DNA of 51,035 nucleotides from Bacteroidaceae bacterium (GCA_017936265.1 JAGBFX010000058.1:1-51035), one strand, 5' to 3'; numbered from the stretch's first letter, positions 26,501-38,138 are shown. Notes: generated by a model not told the origin, from the letters alone. Translations and numbers: made by a program.

Positions 26501-27034
26501 ATGAGTGCATCAATGTTTTTGGCAGGACTTAACGGAGCGTTAGGTCTCTATTCGAGTGTGAAGGGAATATTTGATTCCGCAAAAGAGTCTTCAAGGCAGA
26601 AAAGACTGCGTAGATTGGCAAAGGCCGAGGAGGACGGGTGGTACAAGAGAAACTACTATGGCAACTATCTTGACAACTCCGCGTCGCGCGCTGCAATCAA
26701 GAGAGTGGAGAACAGCCTGCGCAGACAGAGTGAACAGAACCGCGCTTTCAGTGCAATACATGGCGCTACTCCCGAGAATGCCTTGGCACGCAACGAGCAG
26801 GGGTTACGTTCTGTCGAGAATCTCTATACAAATCTCGCTTCAAGAGCCGATGACCACAAGATGAGGGTCGATGCAATCCATAGGCAGAACAGGCAGGCTC
26901 TGCTCGCAAATGACATGTCTGCATCACAGAACAGTGAGAAGAGAGCAGCTGGCCTCGCGTCCAACGGACTCAATCTGCTCCAGAATGCACTACTTGGTGT
27001 TGAGTGGGGGAGGGAGAAACATGATGAGGATTAA
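26501..27034 (+). CDS. Internal virion / DNA-ejection-type protein
   Basis: A 177-residue protein: short amphipathic or hydrophobic N-terminus (ASMFLAGLNGALGLYSSVKG), then a basic and polar helical body rich in Arg, Asn and Ala (NSLRRQSEQNRAFSAIHGAT), with no cysteine seen. Such small helical proteins encoded beside the portal and a very large protein are typical of podovirus internal proteins that leave the capsid with DNA (T7 gp14 and P22 gp7/gp20 types). No direct family match is claimed. It is the first gene after promoter P4. Confidence 0.55.
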   Translation: MSASMFLAGLNGALGLYSSVKGIFDSAKESSRQKRLRRLAKAEEDGWYKRNYYGNYLDNSASRAAIKRVENSLRRQSEQNRAFSAIHGATPENALARNEQGLRSVENLYTNLASRADDHKMRVDAIHRQNRQALLANDMSASQNSEKRAAGLASNGLNLLQNALLGVEWGREKHDED

Positions 27035-27051
27035 CCCTAAGAGTGTGGCAT

Positions 27052-27492
27052 ATGGAGAATTTTGTGGATTATGATGACCTTATCGAGCGTATCAATAAGG
27101 CAAAGGATGCCGAGGAGAAACGCTTCAAGGAGGCAAAGAGGCAGCGTAATATTGCCGCAATAGTCGATTTTACAACGAACCTTCTCTCTCTGGCAGGCTA
27201 CAATAAGGGGGCGCGGTATTTGGCGGGAACATCACTCCTTGGCAAGCAGCAGCCACTTTATCTGCAGTCGAAGCAGAACTACCGCAAGGCTATGAATGAT
27301 TATAACGGCAGGATAGCCGAGATTGGCTTGCTTAAGAAAATTAAGGAGAACAAGTGCAGTACAGGTACGCGTCCAATCGGTTTCATCGGCAATGGTTCAA
27401 ACCGGAGCACAAGGCCGCTTTCCAACGGTATGTTCGAGAATGCCCTTAAAGATTACAGGAACAACTACAACAGAAAAAACTATAGACTATGA
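27052..27492 (+). CDS. Second small internal virion-type protein
   Basis: A 146-residue basic protein with coiled-coil-like start (DDLIERINKAKDAEEKRFKEAK), a central apolar stretch (AAIVDFTTNLLSLAGYNKGA) and a Gly/Ser/Asn-rich end (RPIGFIGNGSNRSTRPL). The ATG at 27052 is chosen over a GTG at 27043. The stop overlaps the start of the 1887-residue gene (ATGA). Its role is inferred from context: a likely partner of the large ejection protein. Confidence 0.55.
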   Translation: MENFVDYDDLIERINKAKDAEEKRFKEAKRQRNIAAIVDFTTNLLSLAGYNKGARYLAGTSLLGKQQPLYLQSKQNYRKAMNDYNGRIAEIGLLKKIKENKCSTGTRPIGFIGNGSNRSTRPLSNGMFENALKDYRNNYNRKNYRL

Positions 27493-30400
27493 ATTTGAAC
27501 AACAGAACAGACAGCGGGGAACTTCCCTATGGGACTTCATTGTATACTCCTGACAATGATGAGAAACAGAATTATCATGTGCAGAATGCTTTTGATGAGG
27601 AGAAACCGCAAAAACAAGGTGTCGGCTACCATGTAGGAACGGCAGGTGATGTCCAAGGTGTATACACCGGTTCCGCTCCGAAGCTGTCAGAAATAGATTA
27701 TGCCGACATCTCTGGTGGAAGGAGAATCCTCAGGAACATGTTCCCGAATGCAGGAAAACCGAACCAAGGTTTCACGGGTGTGGGTGCAGGCGTTATGGCT
27801 CCTGTGCCCATTCAAGAACCAGAGTCTCAGAATCAGTACAAGGACGTACTCGACAGGGCTCTTGGAGGCTCATTCGGCGAGAATTTGAAGCAGCGTTTTG
27901 CAGCTCGGCGTCAGGAGTCGAAGAAACGGAGTGAGAAAGCCTACAGGGACGCGGTCTCTGTCATGGGCGGTAACCCTGTGTTCGCATCCTACAGAGCCAT
28001 GGAGTCCGATGATGCCGTAAAGGATATCGAGGAAACCATTGCCGAGACAGATGTTGCAGAGCTTGCCAGGCGTGTAGCACCATTGGCGAAGTATAACGGG
28101 TACGGAGTGGATGAGTATCTCAAGGAACGTGTATTGCCCAAGATGTATGACACGCTTCTCGATGAGGTATTAGAGGATGAGAAACCCAAGAGCAGTGCCG
28201 AGTATATCCTCAGGTCATCACTGACAAACTCCCTTGTCGGTAAAGTGGCTCAGTTTGCAAGAGACAAAATGCTTGGCAACAGCAACCAGACAATGTTGCA
28301 GAGCGAGGGCCTTGGCCGTTACAATGCCAACCGTCTTGAGCAGTTTGCCGGAAATGTGGGCTCGTTGCTTGTCGATGCCCCGGTATTTTCACTCCTGGGC
28401 GGTGGTTCGGGTATTGCCATGGGTAAGGTGGCAAACAAGGTTACCTCCAAGCTCGCGGGTAGGATTCTTACACGTAAATTCGGCGAGGGGATGACACGAG
28501 AGGCTGCAAAGAACATGGCCGAAAGGGTGGTGACCAAGCGCTTGGGCTTCAAGATGCTGCAGAGCGCGGGTACACAGGGGCTGACACTGGGTAACTACGA
28601 TGCTTTGAACAGCATTGTAGATGACATGCTCTATCAGAATGATATCGACGCAGGCAAGGCTGCCGGCTCATTTGCCAAAGGTACTCTTACCGGTGCAGCA
28701 CTAGGTGTTGTGGGTACACCGTTGCGCGAGGCATCCAAAGGGCTGACCGGCGCGAAGAAACTGCTCGCCTCATCGGGTGTCCTCTCGGCAGAGTCGGCAG
28801 TCTTCACTGCCGGTACCGAGCTTGAAAAACTGAAGAACGATGTCGAGATTGCACCAATAGACCTTGTCAAGGATTTCGGCGAAAGCGCGGCGACACTACT
28901 TGTCATGAGGATGACACACTGGCGTCCCAAAGGCGCGTCGCTGAAACTTGGAGCCAATGGCAAGCTTAAGGAGAAGTTCGCGCTTTCAAGTTCCGAGCGG
29001 GCCGAACTCAAGGAACTTAATGTAAACCCAGAGCAGTTCATCGATGCCATCGAGAAAGAGCTCAAGCTCCCCTCATTCGGTGGCGAAAGGTCGCGTTATA
29101 TAAAGGATACCTACAGCAGTATCATGTCCAACGAAGCGCTGTCAGCTTCGGCAAGGGCCAAGCTGTTGTTCCTTGTCGAGAACAAGGTTACATCTACACC
29201 GCCTGTCCCATTCGACTTTACCGTGAGGCAAAGAGAGGACAGCAAGTGGGAGATAACGACTGTCGATGAGGTCGGAAGGACCGTGTCGCGCAACATCTTC
29301 GACCACGCAGGTAATGCCAAGAGCTATCTCATGGTCAAGGCAGCCGATTTCCGTCGTAACAGGATTGCTCTCTTCGAGATGGAACTGACCGATGGTCTGC
29401 GCTCGGCCAATTTCATCCGTCAGGCAGGTCTCTATGCCAAGAGCAGCGGAATGGACATAGAGGAGATATCAACTGCCGTGTACAAGAAAAGTGCGGGCCA
29501 TGAGATGAGTGCCGAAGAGAAGAAGATTGTCGATGATATTCTCGTGCGCTCAGCCTACGATGAGGCGGGTATGGTACAGATGCTTTATAACGTGCGCCGC
29601 AAAATTGAGAAACGTCATGGCCTTGAGAAAGGCACCATGCTCATCGATATCCATAAGCCGTTCTTTCACTTGACCAAGGCCCAGAACAACTCCCTCGATG
29701 AGTATGAGGCATTGTTGCGTGATGAGGTCGACCGTCTGAAGGGCGGTACCGACAAGCGCCGTTCGGTACGACTGCTCAAGCAGGGACTCGACAGCGACTA
29801 TTTCGGCATGTCCAACGATGAGGTCAAGGCCGATGAGATACAGAAGTACTATGATTGGGTGGCTGTGCGCGATGCCGACCGCGTCGGTCTGCACTCGGAG
29901 CCCTATGCCCCGGCTCCTCCACGTCCCATATATATACCGCCCGAAGACAATTCCGGCTATGTCTGGAGCTACGGTGAGGCAAAGAACACCCGCGAGGATA
30001 TTGAACGCTACAAGGAACGTGCCGAGGCGGTTGCCGCCAAGTTCGGTGTAAAGCCGCATTTTATCTTCGATGAGCGTGAGATTGAGCGTCCCGACCCTGA
30101 AGACTATGATGCTGTGGCGCGCTACAATGCGCAGGTCGTTTCAAGCGGCTGGGTAAATGTGGGCAGGGTGTTCATAAATCTTCCCAACGCCAAGAACATA
30201 GAGGATGTGGAAAGGACAGTGCTTCATGAAGTCGTGGGTCATAAGGGCTTGATGCATGTCTTTGGCGAGCATCTTAATGATTTCCTCGAGGATGTATACA
30301 GGAAGGCATCTCCCGAGGTCCTGCGCGGTATCAACAGGATAAAGTACCAGTACCGGGGCTTCGATAACTACACAGTGATGGAGGAGTATCTTGCCTATCT

Positions 30401-33152
30401 TGCCGAAGGTACTGGCCTTACAAGACAGGAGCGTTCGCTTTATGTAAGGATAAAGGACTATATAAGGAGCCTGCTCATAAGAATGAACATCTACACAGGA
30501 AGCAACCGTCAGATAAGTGAATCGGAACTGAGGGATATCATGCAGCGCCATTGTGAGTATCTGCAGACAAAGGAGTCTCCTGATGACTACAGGAAAGATG
30601 TGTTCGGCAGCTTCAATGCATCCTACCGCGACGCAAAGACCTACTATGACAATGCCCTGTACAGGAACGAACTGAAATCTCAGATAGATAAAGGAGAATT
30701 CCTTGTTTCAACGCCCAAGTTCTTCAGGAACGCAAAAGAACTTGCCCACTACGACCTCTTGCCGCCCGAGCAGCAGAAGAGAGTGCGTGAACGTAACGGC
30801 ATTGTAGAAGAGCCTGCGCAGAACCCTGTCGAGGAAAACATGTACAGGCGAGGGGAAAAAACAACCTCCGGCGAGAGGAGCGGTGTGATTCCAGGCAACT
30901 CATCATCCGGAGATCTACTTCAAGTAAGCAACGGACACCTAAGCCATTATGCGCTAACTTCCCAAGAAGATGTTGCAAATATAGCGAAAAATACCGATAA
31001 TTCCTACTTCTCTGCAAGAAGAAAAATTAATGAAGGAGGTTTTTATGATATCCCATACTACGATGATGGTAAATTGCATTATCGTTTGCCCGATGAAGAA
31101 AAAACAACCTCCGGCGAGAGGAGCGGTGTGATCCCAGGCAACTCATCATCCGGAGGTCTACTTCAAGGAAGCAGCGGACACCTAAGCCGTTATTCACTTG
31201 CTACACATGAAGATGTTGCAAAATTAATAAGCAATAATGAAATAACAAAGTCTTCGGTAAGAAAAAAATTAAATCAAGGTGGATTCGTGGATTTGAAAAC
31301 GATTGAAGATGCAGTTAGGAAAATTGGTGAAAGTTTAAAACTTGTGAAATCAAAGAGTTCTCAGTCTTATTACGGAGATTTATACGAAGGCGACTTTATG
31401 GTAGATGGGAAGAGCCTCCATTTGCGTATTTCCACTCATCCTGCAACATGGGATAGAATGGGTAACTATCCAGCCGATGACAAGATAAGCATTGTTGTCT
31501 ACAAGAACGGAGAGCATGTAAACAGAGGAGAGCATAATGGTTACATAGAGTATATATACGACCCGGTAAAAGTGTCTTTGAACGATGCTGCAAATTCTAT
31601 ACTCAATGGTGTTGTGAATCTGATTGAAAATGGAACGTTTGTTGATTATACAGGGAAAGCGGAAAAGAATCAATACCCATACTACAATGATGGTAAATTG
31701 CATTATCGTTTGCCCGATGAAGAAAAAACAACCTCCGGCGAGAGGAACGGTGCGGTTCCAGGCAGCCCATCATCCGGAGGTCTAATTTTGGGAGGCAGCG
31801 CGCACCTAAGCCGTTATCCACTTGCACAACCAAAACATGTTACAAATATACAACGCGAAGTGCCCGGCTCCAAATATAATGTGTTAAAACATTTCGATGA
31901 GAATGGCGAACCGTTTCCTGAATATTATCCAAGTAGCGATACGAAGTACCGTCTGCCCGATGACTTAACAGGGAAAGAAACTCGCTATCGTCTGCCCGAT
32001 GACATTTACAAGGGAAGTGGTGAGGAAGAGCGCCGCAGCCTGGAGCGCGATGCGCTTGAGCGTGGTACGGCCCATGACCCCGAAGCGAGAATACCATTGC
32101 TCGAAGACCCGTTCTACAGGTCGTTGAGAGCCAACTCCCCCACATATGCCTATGCCTATGAACATCTGCGTGGGCTGCCGTCCGAGAATTGGAAAGCCTA
32201 TGACCATGACTTGTGGAACACGCTTGTGGGAATGGCCGAGAGCGGCGTGGGACGGTTCGTGCTGAAGGATATTGTAACCGACAAGGATTTCCTTATGGAG
32301 CATCCCGAACTGGCGATGATGCCGGTTGATATTGAAAAAGACCTGTCCATACCAGTGATGTACGACAGGAAGAACAACAGAATACTCCTCGACAGGAGAG
32401 TCTATCTCTATCCTCAGTCAAGATTCTACATCGATGGTGCGCTGAGGAGTGTGGCGCGTGATTTTGAAGAACGGCGCAACTCGGTCAAACGTCAGCTGAA
32501 CGAATTCAATTCAAGCTTCAGGAAAAGTTACAACGATGCAGTTGCCTATGCCCGTAACCTTGCCAAAGTGCGCGAAGAGATTCCCGGTTTTGATGCTGAC
32601 AACAGAATTGCCGAGACATACCGCAACGAGTTTGGTTTCATGCCCGATGAGTTCCTGAGACGCTTCCCCAATATGGATGACTATCTGCTTTATAGGGTTG
32701 CCCGTAGCATGGGGCATTTCATAGGCGGACGTTATAATCCTGAGTACAGGAAGGAGGTTGATGAGGAAATTGACAGTAAAATCAAGAAGTATCGCAGATT
32801 CTTATGGGGACCGGTGGAGATAATCATTGATGCTGCTGGCGGTGGCGAGGCCGAGGGTCCGTTGCGCGTGGCGACAATGAAGGACTATGAGGAACGTGTG
32901 GCTCCGAAGAGCGCTCTTGACAAGGCCGATGAGAAAGCCTATTTCAGGTATGAGTTCCCGAAATTGCTTCACGACATCAGCCTGTTTGACCCGGCTATCC
33001 GACGTGACCCCACCGGGTGGGAAAAGTATAAACGCATCAGGGATGCCAAACTGAAGGCCGAAAAAGAGAAACTCGGTATAAAGGTTCCGAAGACCAAAGA
33101 GGAAAAGAAACGCGAGCTTGAACTTGAAAAGAAAAGGCTCAAGATGAACTAA
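27489..33152 (+). CDS. Giant ejection-type virion protein with zincin domain and repeated cassettes
   Basis: 1887 residues. The N-terminal 130 residues are polar. Residues about 270-480 contain Gly/Ala-rich apolar stretches (APVFSLLGGGSGIAMGKVA, AGSFAKGTLTGAALGVVG), suited to membrane interaction. At about 905-925 lies VLHEVVGHKGLMHVFG; His913 and Glu914 head an HExxGH zincin motif typical of polyvalent phage proteins, with a possible third ligand in MEEYLAYLAEG. Residues about 1120-1470 hold three copies of a linker (EKTTSGERSGVIPGNSSSGG type) that separate variable cassettes, and several YRLPDD/E repeats follow. The C-terminus is basic (KEEKKRELELEKKRLKMN). By size and position it is a T7 gp16-like ejection protein; this is inference. 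The frame is intact. Confidence 0.7.
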   Translation: MNLNNRTDSGELPYGTSLYTPDNDEKQNYHVQNAFDEEKPQKQGVGYHVGTAGDVQGVYTGSAPKLSEIDYADISGGRRILRNMFPNAGKPNQGFTGVGAGVMAPVPIQEPESQNQYKDVLDRALGGSFGENLKQRFAARRQESKKRSEKAYRDAVSVMGGNPVFASYRAMESDDAVKDIEETIAETDVAELARRVAPLAKYNGYGVDEYLKERVLPKMYDTLLDEVLEDEKPKSSAEYILRSSLTNSLVGKVAQFARDKMLGNSNQTMLQSEGLGRYNANRLEQFAGNVGSLLVDAPVFSLLGGGSGIAMGKVANKVTSKLAGRILTRKFGEGMTREAAKNMAERVVTKRLGFKMLQSAGTQGLTLGNYDALNSIVDDMLYQNDIDAGKAAGSFAKGTLTGAALGVVGTPLREASKGLTGAKKLLASSGVLSAESAVFTAGTELEKLKNDVEIAPIDLVKDFGESAATLLVMRMTHWRPKGASLKLGANGKLKEKFALSSSERAELKELNVNPEQFIDAIEKELKLPSFGGERSRYIKDTYSSIMSNEALSASARAKLLFLVENKVTSTPPVPFDFTVRQREDSKWEITTVDEVGRTVSRNIFDHAGNAKSYLMVKAADFRRNRIALFEMELTDGLRSANFIRQAGLYAKSSGMDIEEISTAVYKKSAGHEMSAEEKKIVDDILVRSAYDEAGMVQMLYNVRRKIEKRHGLEKGTMLIDIHKPFFHLTKAQNNSLDEYEALLRDEVDRLKGGTDKRRSVRLLKQGLDSDYFGMSNDEVKADEIQKYYDWVAVRDADRVGLHSEPYAPAPPRPIYIPPEDNSGYVWSYGEAKNTREDIERYKERAEAVAAKFGVKPHFIFDEREIERPDPEDYDAVARYNAQVVSSGWVNVGRVFINLPNAKNIEDVERTVLHEVVGHKGLMHVFGEHLNDFLEDVYRKASPEVLRGINRIKYQYRGFDNYTVMEEYLAYLAEGTGLTRQERSLYVRIKDYIRSLLIRMNIYTGSNRQISESELRDIMQRHCEYLQTKESPDDYRKDVFGSFNASYRDAKTYYDNALYRNELKSQIDKGEFLVSTPKFFRNAKELAHYDLLPPEQQKRVRERNGIVEEPAQNPVEENMYRRGEKTTSGERSGVIPGNSSSGDLLQVSNGHLSHYALTSQEDVANIAKNTDNSYFSARRKINEGGFYDIPYYDDGKLHYRLPDEEKTTSGERSGVIPGNSSSGGLLQGSSGHLSRYSLATHEDVAKLISNNEITKSSVRKKLNQGGFVDLKTIEDAVRKIGESLKLVKSKSSQSYYGDLYEGDFMVDGKSLHLRISTHPATWDRMGNYPADDKISIVVYKNGEHVNRGEHNGYIEYIYDPVKVSLNDAANSILNGVVNLIENGTFVDYTGKAEKNQYPYYNDGKLHYRLPDEEKTTSGERNGAVPGSPSSGGLILGGSAHLSRYPLAQPKHVTNIQREVPGSKYNVLKHFDENGEPFPEYYPSSDTKYRLPDDLTGKETRYRLPDDIYKGSGEEERRSLERDALERGTAHDPEARIPLLEDPFYRSLRANSPTYAYAYEHLRGLPSENWKAYDHDLWNTLVGMAESGVGRFVLKDIVTDKDFLMEHPELAMMPVDIEKDLSIPVMYDRKNNRILLDRRVYLYPQSRFYIDGALRSVARDFEERRNSVKRQLNEFNSSFRKSYNDAVAYARNLAKVREEIPGFDADNRIAETYRNEFGFMPDEFLRRFPNMDDYLLYRVARSMGHFIGGRYNPEYRKEVDEEIDSKIKKYRRFLWGPVEIIIDAAGGGEAEGPLRVATMKDYEERVAPKSALDKADEKAYFRYEFPKLLHDISLFDPAIRRDPTGWEKYKRIRDAKLKAEKEKLGIKVPKTKEEKKRELELEKKRLKMN
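30853..31822 (+). repeat. Three direct repeats flanking variable cassettes within the giant gene
   Basis: Nearly identical DNA segments of about 95 bp begin near 30855, 31096 and 31720 (encoding EKTTSGER-GVIPGNSSSGG and then HLSRY). Copies 2 and 3 are extended upstream by a shared stretch encoding DDGKLHYRLPDE/NDGKLHYRLPDE. Between them are a short cassette (about 30950-31055) and a longer AT-richer one (about 31193-31680). The pattern would allow exchange or loss of cassettes by homologous recombination. Confidence 0.85.
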
Positions 33153-33169
33153 CTAAATAAAATGTTACA

Positions 33170-35128
33170 ATGAACAAATTCTTAGATAAGAGGGTAAAGG
33201 CAAATAAGAAAAGTCGCAGAGACTCTCCCGACAGCACCACTGCCGCTGCGGTGGAGTTCCTGGCAGAGTGCGCTGCTTGCTGGAATGCTCTTGATGAGGC
33301 ACGGCGCAAACTGCGCCGTAGCCTCATGTACAGCTACGGCGACCAGTGGGGCGATTATGTTACAGACCCCGATACCCTTGCACAGATAACCGAGGGCGAA
33401 CTCATAAAGAAGAACGGTAAGGTTCCGCTCAAGAACAATATGATTGCACCTATTCTTGGAAACATCGACGGTCAGCTGCGTCAGAACCTCATGCGCCCAG
33501 TATGCGTGGCCCGCGACCAGAGCGAGAGCAAGTTGGGCGAGATGATGTCTGTTGCCATAGAGTATGTGCATGACATCAATGAGATGGAGGAACTCGATGC
33601 AGACTGCATGCGCATGCTGCTCAACGGCGGTATGACAGCGCAGAGGATTGAGTATGGCATCAACCCCTCCAAGGAGCGTCGCGATGTGTGGGTCTATTCT
33701 GTCAATCCGTCACGTCTTTTCTTCAATACCAACATCGAGGATGTGCGCATGTGGGACCTTACCTGCATTGGAGAACTGTTCGACTTGCCTCTTGAGGACC
33801 TCCTTGCCCACTTTGGTACAACCCCGCAGAAGAAGCAGCGCATAAAGGACATATACGGCAATGTGTCTCAGTCGGTCTTTGCCGGTAGCAGGGCCATGCA
33901 GGGCGAGGAGTCAAAGAACATGTCGTTCTATTCGCCCTCACACACCAATCTCTGCCGTGTAATCCTCGGTTGGAAACTCGAGTCGCGTGACTCCTATCGC
34001 TGGAATGACAGCAGTAACGGAACATGGGGTTATCTGCCCTATGATGATGAGAGCAAGGCGATGCTCGATGCCGAGAACCGCCGTCGCATTGATGAGGGTG
34101 CCGCGAAAGGAATGGAGGAAGATGAACTGCTGCTTGTGGAGTATGAGTTTGCCACCGAACGATACTGGTACTACCGATACATGACACCCTATGGCGATGT
34201 GCTCCAGGAGGGGCGCAGCCCCTATTGGCATGGCGAGCACAATTATGTGTTGCATCTCTTCCCGTTGATACAAGGACGTCTCGGTAACTTCGTGGAGCAG
34301 TTCATTGACCAGCAACGTGCCATAAACCGCACTGCAACGCTCATCGACTTCATTCGAGGCACCTCATCCAAAGGTGTGCTTGTCGTTGATGATGAGGCTT
34401 TCGAGAGCATGTCGCGCGAAGAGGTCATCGATGAGTATGTACGTTACAACGGTGTGCTCTTTGTCAAGCTCAAGCCGGGCCAGAGCATCGACGGGGTAGT
34501 GCGCCAGTACAACAGCGGTGCTGCCGTTGCCGGTGACTTTGAACTGCTCAACCTGCAGCTGAGGCTCATCAATGAAATCTCGGGCGTCAATTCAGCCATG
34601 CAGGGGCAGGCGCCAAAGGCGGGAACACCCGCCTCGCTCTATGCGCAGCAGATACAGAACTCATCGCTCAACCTCAAAGGGCTGTTCGACGGCTTCAGGA
34701 ACTTCCGTCGCCGCAGGGACGGCAAGGTAATGAAGACCATACAGCAGTTCTACGGCGAGAGACATTACATTGACATTGTGGGTACACATTACAGCGAAGA
34801 GGCCAAGTGGTACAACCCCGACAAGGTACAGAACAGCGAGTTCGACCTGACAATATCCGACGGTTACAACACTCCTGCCTATCAGCTTCTCGCAAATGAG
34901 TTCCTTATGGAACTTTTCCGCAGCAATGCCATTGATGTCAAGACAATGCTCGAAAACAGTTCCTATCCCTTCGCCACCAAGATTCTTGAGGCTATCAAGC
35001 GCAACGAGGAGCAGGCCTCGCAGGGGCAGGCAATGGAAGGCATTCCGCCCGAACTGCTTGCGCAACTTCAGCAGAAGGATATGCCGCAAGTCGAGGAGTT
35101 ACCCCAAACCCCGGAACAATCCATTTAG
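33170..35128 (+). CDS. Portal protein (P22-like)
   Basis: A 652-residue portal: the dodecameric ring at the capsid vertex that TerL docks on. It starts with a basic segment, then a helical wing (ARRKLRRSLMYSYGDQWGDY), PLKNNMIAPILGNIDGQLRQN, VWVYSVNPSRLFFNTN, and a helical crown-like end (EAIKRNEEQASQGQAMEG, then Gln/Pro-rich). The order and length fit the P22-like portal family. It is the last gene of locus 2 and lies 17 bases after the giant gene. Its physical distance from terL (about 27.5 kb) is abnormal, because portal and terminase genes are normally adjacent. Confidence 0.85.
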   Translation: MNKFLDKRVKANKKSRRDSPDSTTAAAVEFLAECAACWNALDEARRKLRRSLMYSYGDQWGDYVTDPDTLAQITEGELIKKNGKVPLKNNMIAPILGNIDGQLRQNLMRPVCVARDQSESKLGEMMSVAIEYVHDINEMEELDADCMRMLLNGGMTAQRIEYGINPSKERRDVWVYSVNPSRLFFNTNIEDVRMWDLTCIGELFDLPLEDLLAHFGTTPQKKQRIKDIYGNVSQSVFAGSRAMQGEESKNMSFYSPSHTNLCRVILGWKLESRDSYRWNDSSNGTWGYLPYDDESKAMLDAENRRRIDEGAAKGMEEDELLLVEYEFATERYWYYRYMTPYGDVLQEGRSPYWHGEHNYVLHLFPLIQGRLGNFVEQFIDQQRAINRTATLIDFIRGTSSKGVLVVDDEAFESMSREEVIDEYVRYNGVLFVKLKPGQSIDGVVRQYNSGAAVAGDFELLNLQLRLINEISGVNSAMQGQAPKAGTPASLYAQQIQNSSLNLKGLFDGFRNFRRRRDGKVMKTIQQFYGERHYIDIVGTHYSEEAKWYNPDKVQNSEFDLTISDGYNTPAYQLLANEFLMELFRSNAIDVKTMLENSSYPFATKILEAIKRNEEQASQGQAMEGIPPELLAQLQQKDMPQVEELPQTPEQSI

Positions 35129-35154
35129 GACTGGTTCGCCCCTATGCTTGCGTC

Positions 35155-35475
35155 ATTCGCTTTCATGTTCTCGGACGGGCTGCCTCTGCCCCTACGGAGC
35201 CTCTCCCGTAGAGAGGGAATCAAGATGTGTGGAAGAGATCCTTCGGCGCTGCGCTTTGTCGGGATGACAAGTACGCGATATGGCCCATGGGCGGGCTGAC
35301 CCCGCCCCTGTGGGTGTGTAATGTGTAGTGTGTAACGTTCAATGTTACAAGTAACAATAAACGTCAGTACCCCTCCGGCTTGTCAGCCACCTCCCCTGTC
35401 AGGGGAGGAAATTTAACGCAGCAAATAATTGCTCCCCTGTAGGGGAGCTCCGCGCAGCGGTGAGGGGTATGTGCC
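35155..35475. repeat. Intergenic GC-rich repeats and nested inverted repeats
   Basis: The stretch 35129-35634 shows no gene. It has a degenerate GC-rich repeat near 35170-35197, a clear copy GGGCGGGCTGACCCCGCCCC at 35289-35308, and a nested palindrome at about 35370-35470 built from ACCCCTCC, CTCCCCTGTCAGGGGAGG and GCTCCCCTGTAGGGGAGC, closing with GAGGGGTAT. These are REP-like elements; no promoter was sought further. Confidence 0.65.
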
Positions 35476-35592
35476 TGGAGTTATTTTTATCGGGCAACGG
35501 GTAGCAATACTAATTTCAATAATAGCCGGCACCGTTAAAAAGCACAATGGAGGCCCCATCTGTTGCAGGCCATTGTGCGAGGCATGTTTGAA

Positions 35593-35636
35593 GATTAGCG
35601 CGGGTATAAATTATTTTCAATATAGCCGCGCTAATC
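35593..35636 (-). terminator. Stem-loop at the end of a possible minus-strand gene
   Basis: Arms GATTAGCGCGG (35593-35603) and CCGCGCTAATC (35626-35636) are perfect, with a 22-base AT-rich loop. The stop codon of the possible gene upstream on the minus strand (35635-35637) overlaps the stem, as at 3615 and 15237. There is no strong T-tract, so its terminator role is likely but not certain. Confidence 0.5.
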
Positions 35637-35964
35637 AAGGGTCCGCAGCACCATGCAACAGACGGACAGGCTGTAATGACAAAGGCGGCTCGACCGAGGA
35701 ATGTCGCATGCGACTTGTAAGCAAAGAGCCGCCTGACTGCTTTTTCCGTGTGCCGGGGCTTTTTGTTGCTTTTTGACCGTCAAAAAGCAATGATAGAACG
35801 ACTACAAAAAGAATATAAGCCAATAGGTCAAGAGTAAGTAAATAACTGAATATAAGAGCTGCCACAAGGAAGAACACATTCACGACCCCGCCCTCTTTTT
35901 GCCGGTGACTGATGAGGCCCTCCTTACAAAGTGGGTGACCCATTTCACTTTTGGTCACCCACAT
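35635..35964 (-). CDS. Possible small membrane protein, unknown
   Basis: Up to 109 residues. A hydrophobic pair of helices (VNVFFLVAALIFSYLLTLDLLAYILFVVVLSLLF) is followed by a polar, basic tail (GQKATKSPGTRKKQSGGS). The first codons lie on a strong hairpin (GTGGGTGACC 35931-35940 with GGTCACCCAC 35953-35962), so the true start may be a downstream GTG near the membrane segment, and the hairpin may be regulatory. No family recognised; a spurious frame cannot be excluded. Confidence 0.4.
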   Translation of the reverse strand: MWVTKSEMGHPLCKEGLISHRQKEGGVVNVFFLVAALIFSYLLTLDLLAYILFVVVLSLLFDGQKATKSPGTRKKQSGGSLLTSRMRHSSVEPPLSLQPVRLLHGAADP

Positions 35965-36095
35965 CCAATGTGATGCCTATGATAGATTATGGCATATTTG
36001 AAACACTTAATTTTTATAAGAAATTGTAAACAGCTTTTGAAAATGCAACCATTTCTCGCGGGTAATTATTATCTTCGCGTTGAATTTTAAAGTGA

Positions 36096-38099
<2,004 letters not shown>

Positions 38100-38138
38100 T
38101 GTCCGGCATGTATTGTTTAATGTTTGGCTTCAAGTCAT

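Noticed and set aside
30853-31822. CRISPR-like repeats
   Set aside because: Only three copies, about 95 bp long, in frame inside one large gene, with unequal spacers; these are protein-linker repeats.
36036-36077. Promoter of ligA with TTTG and TATCTTCG
   Set aside because: The -7-like TATCTTCG at 36070 is plausible, but the nearest TTTG is 30 bases away, outside the normal spacing, so it is not called.
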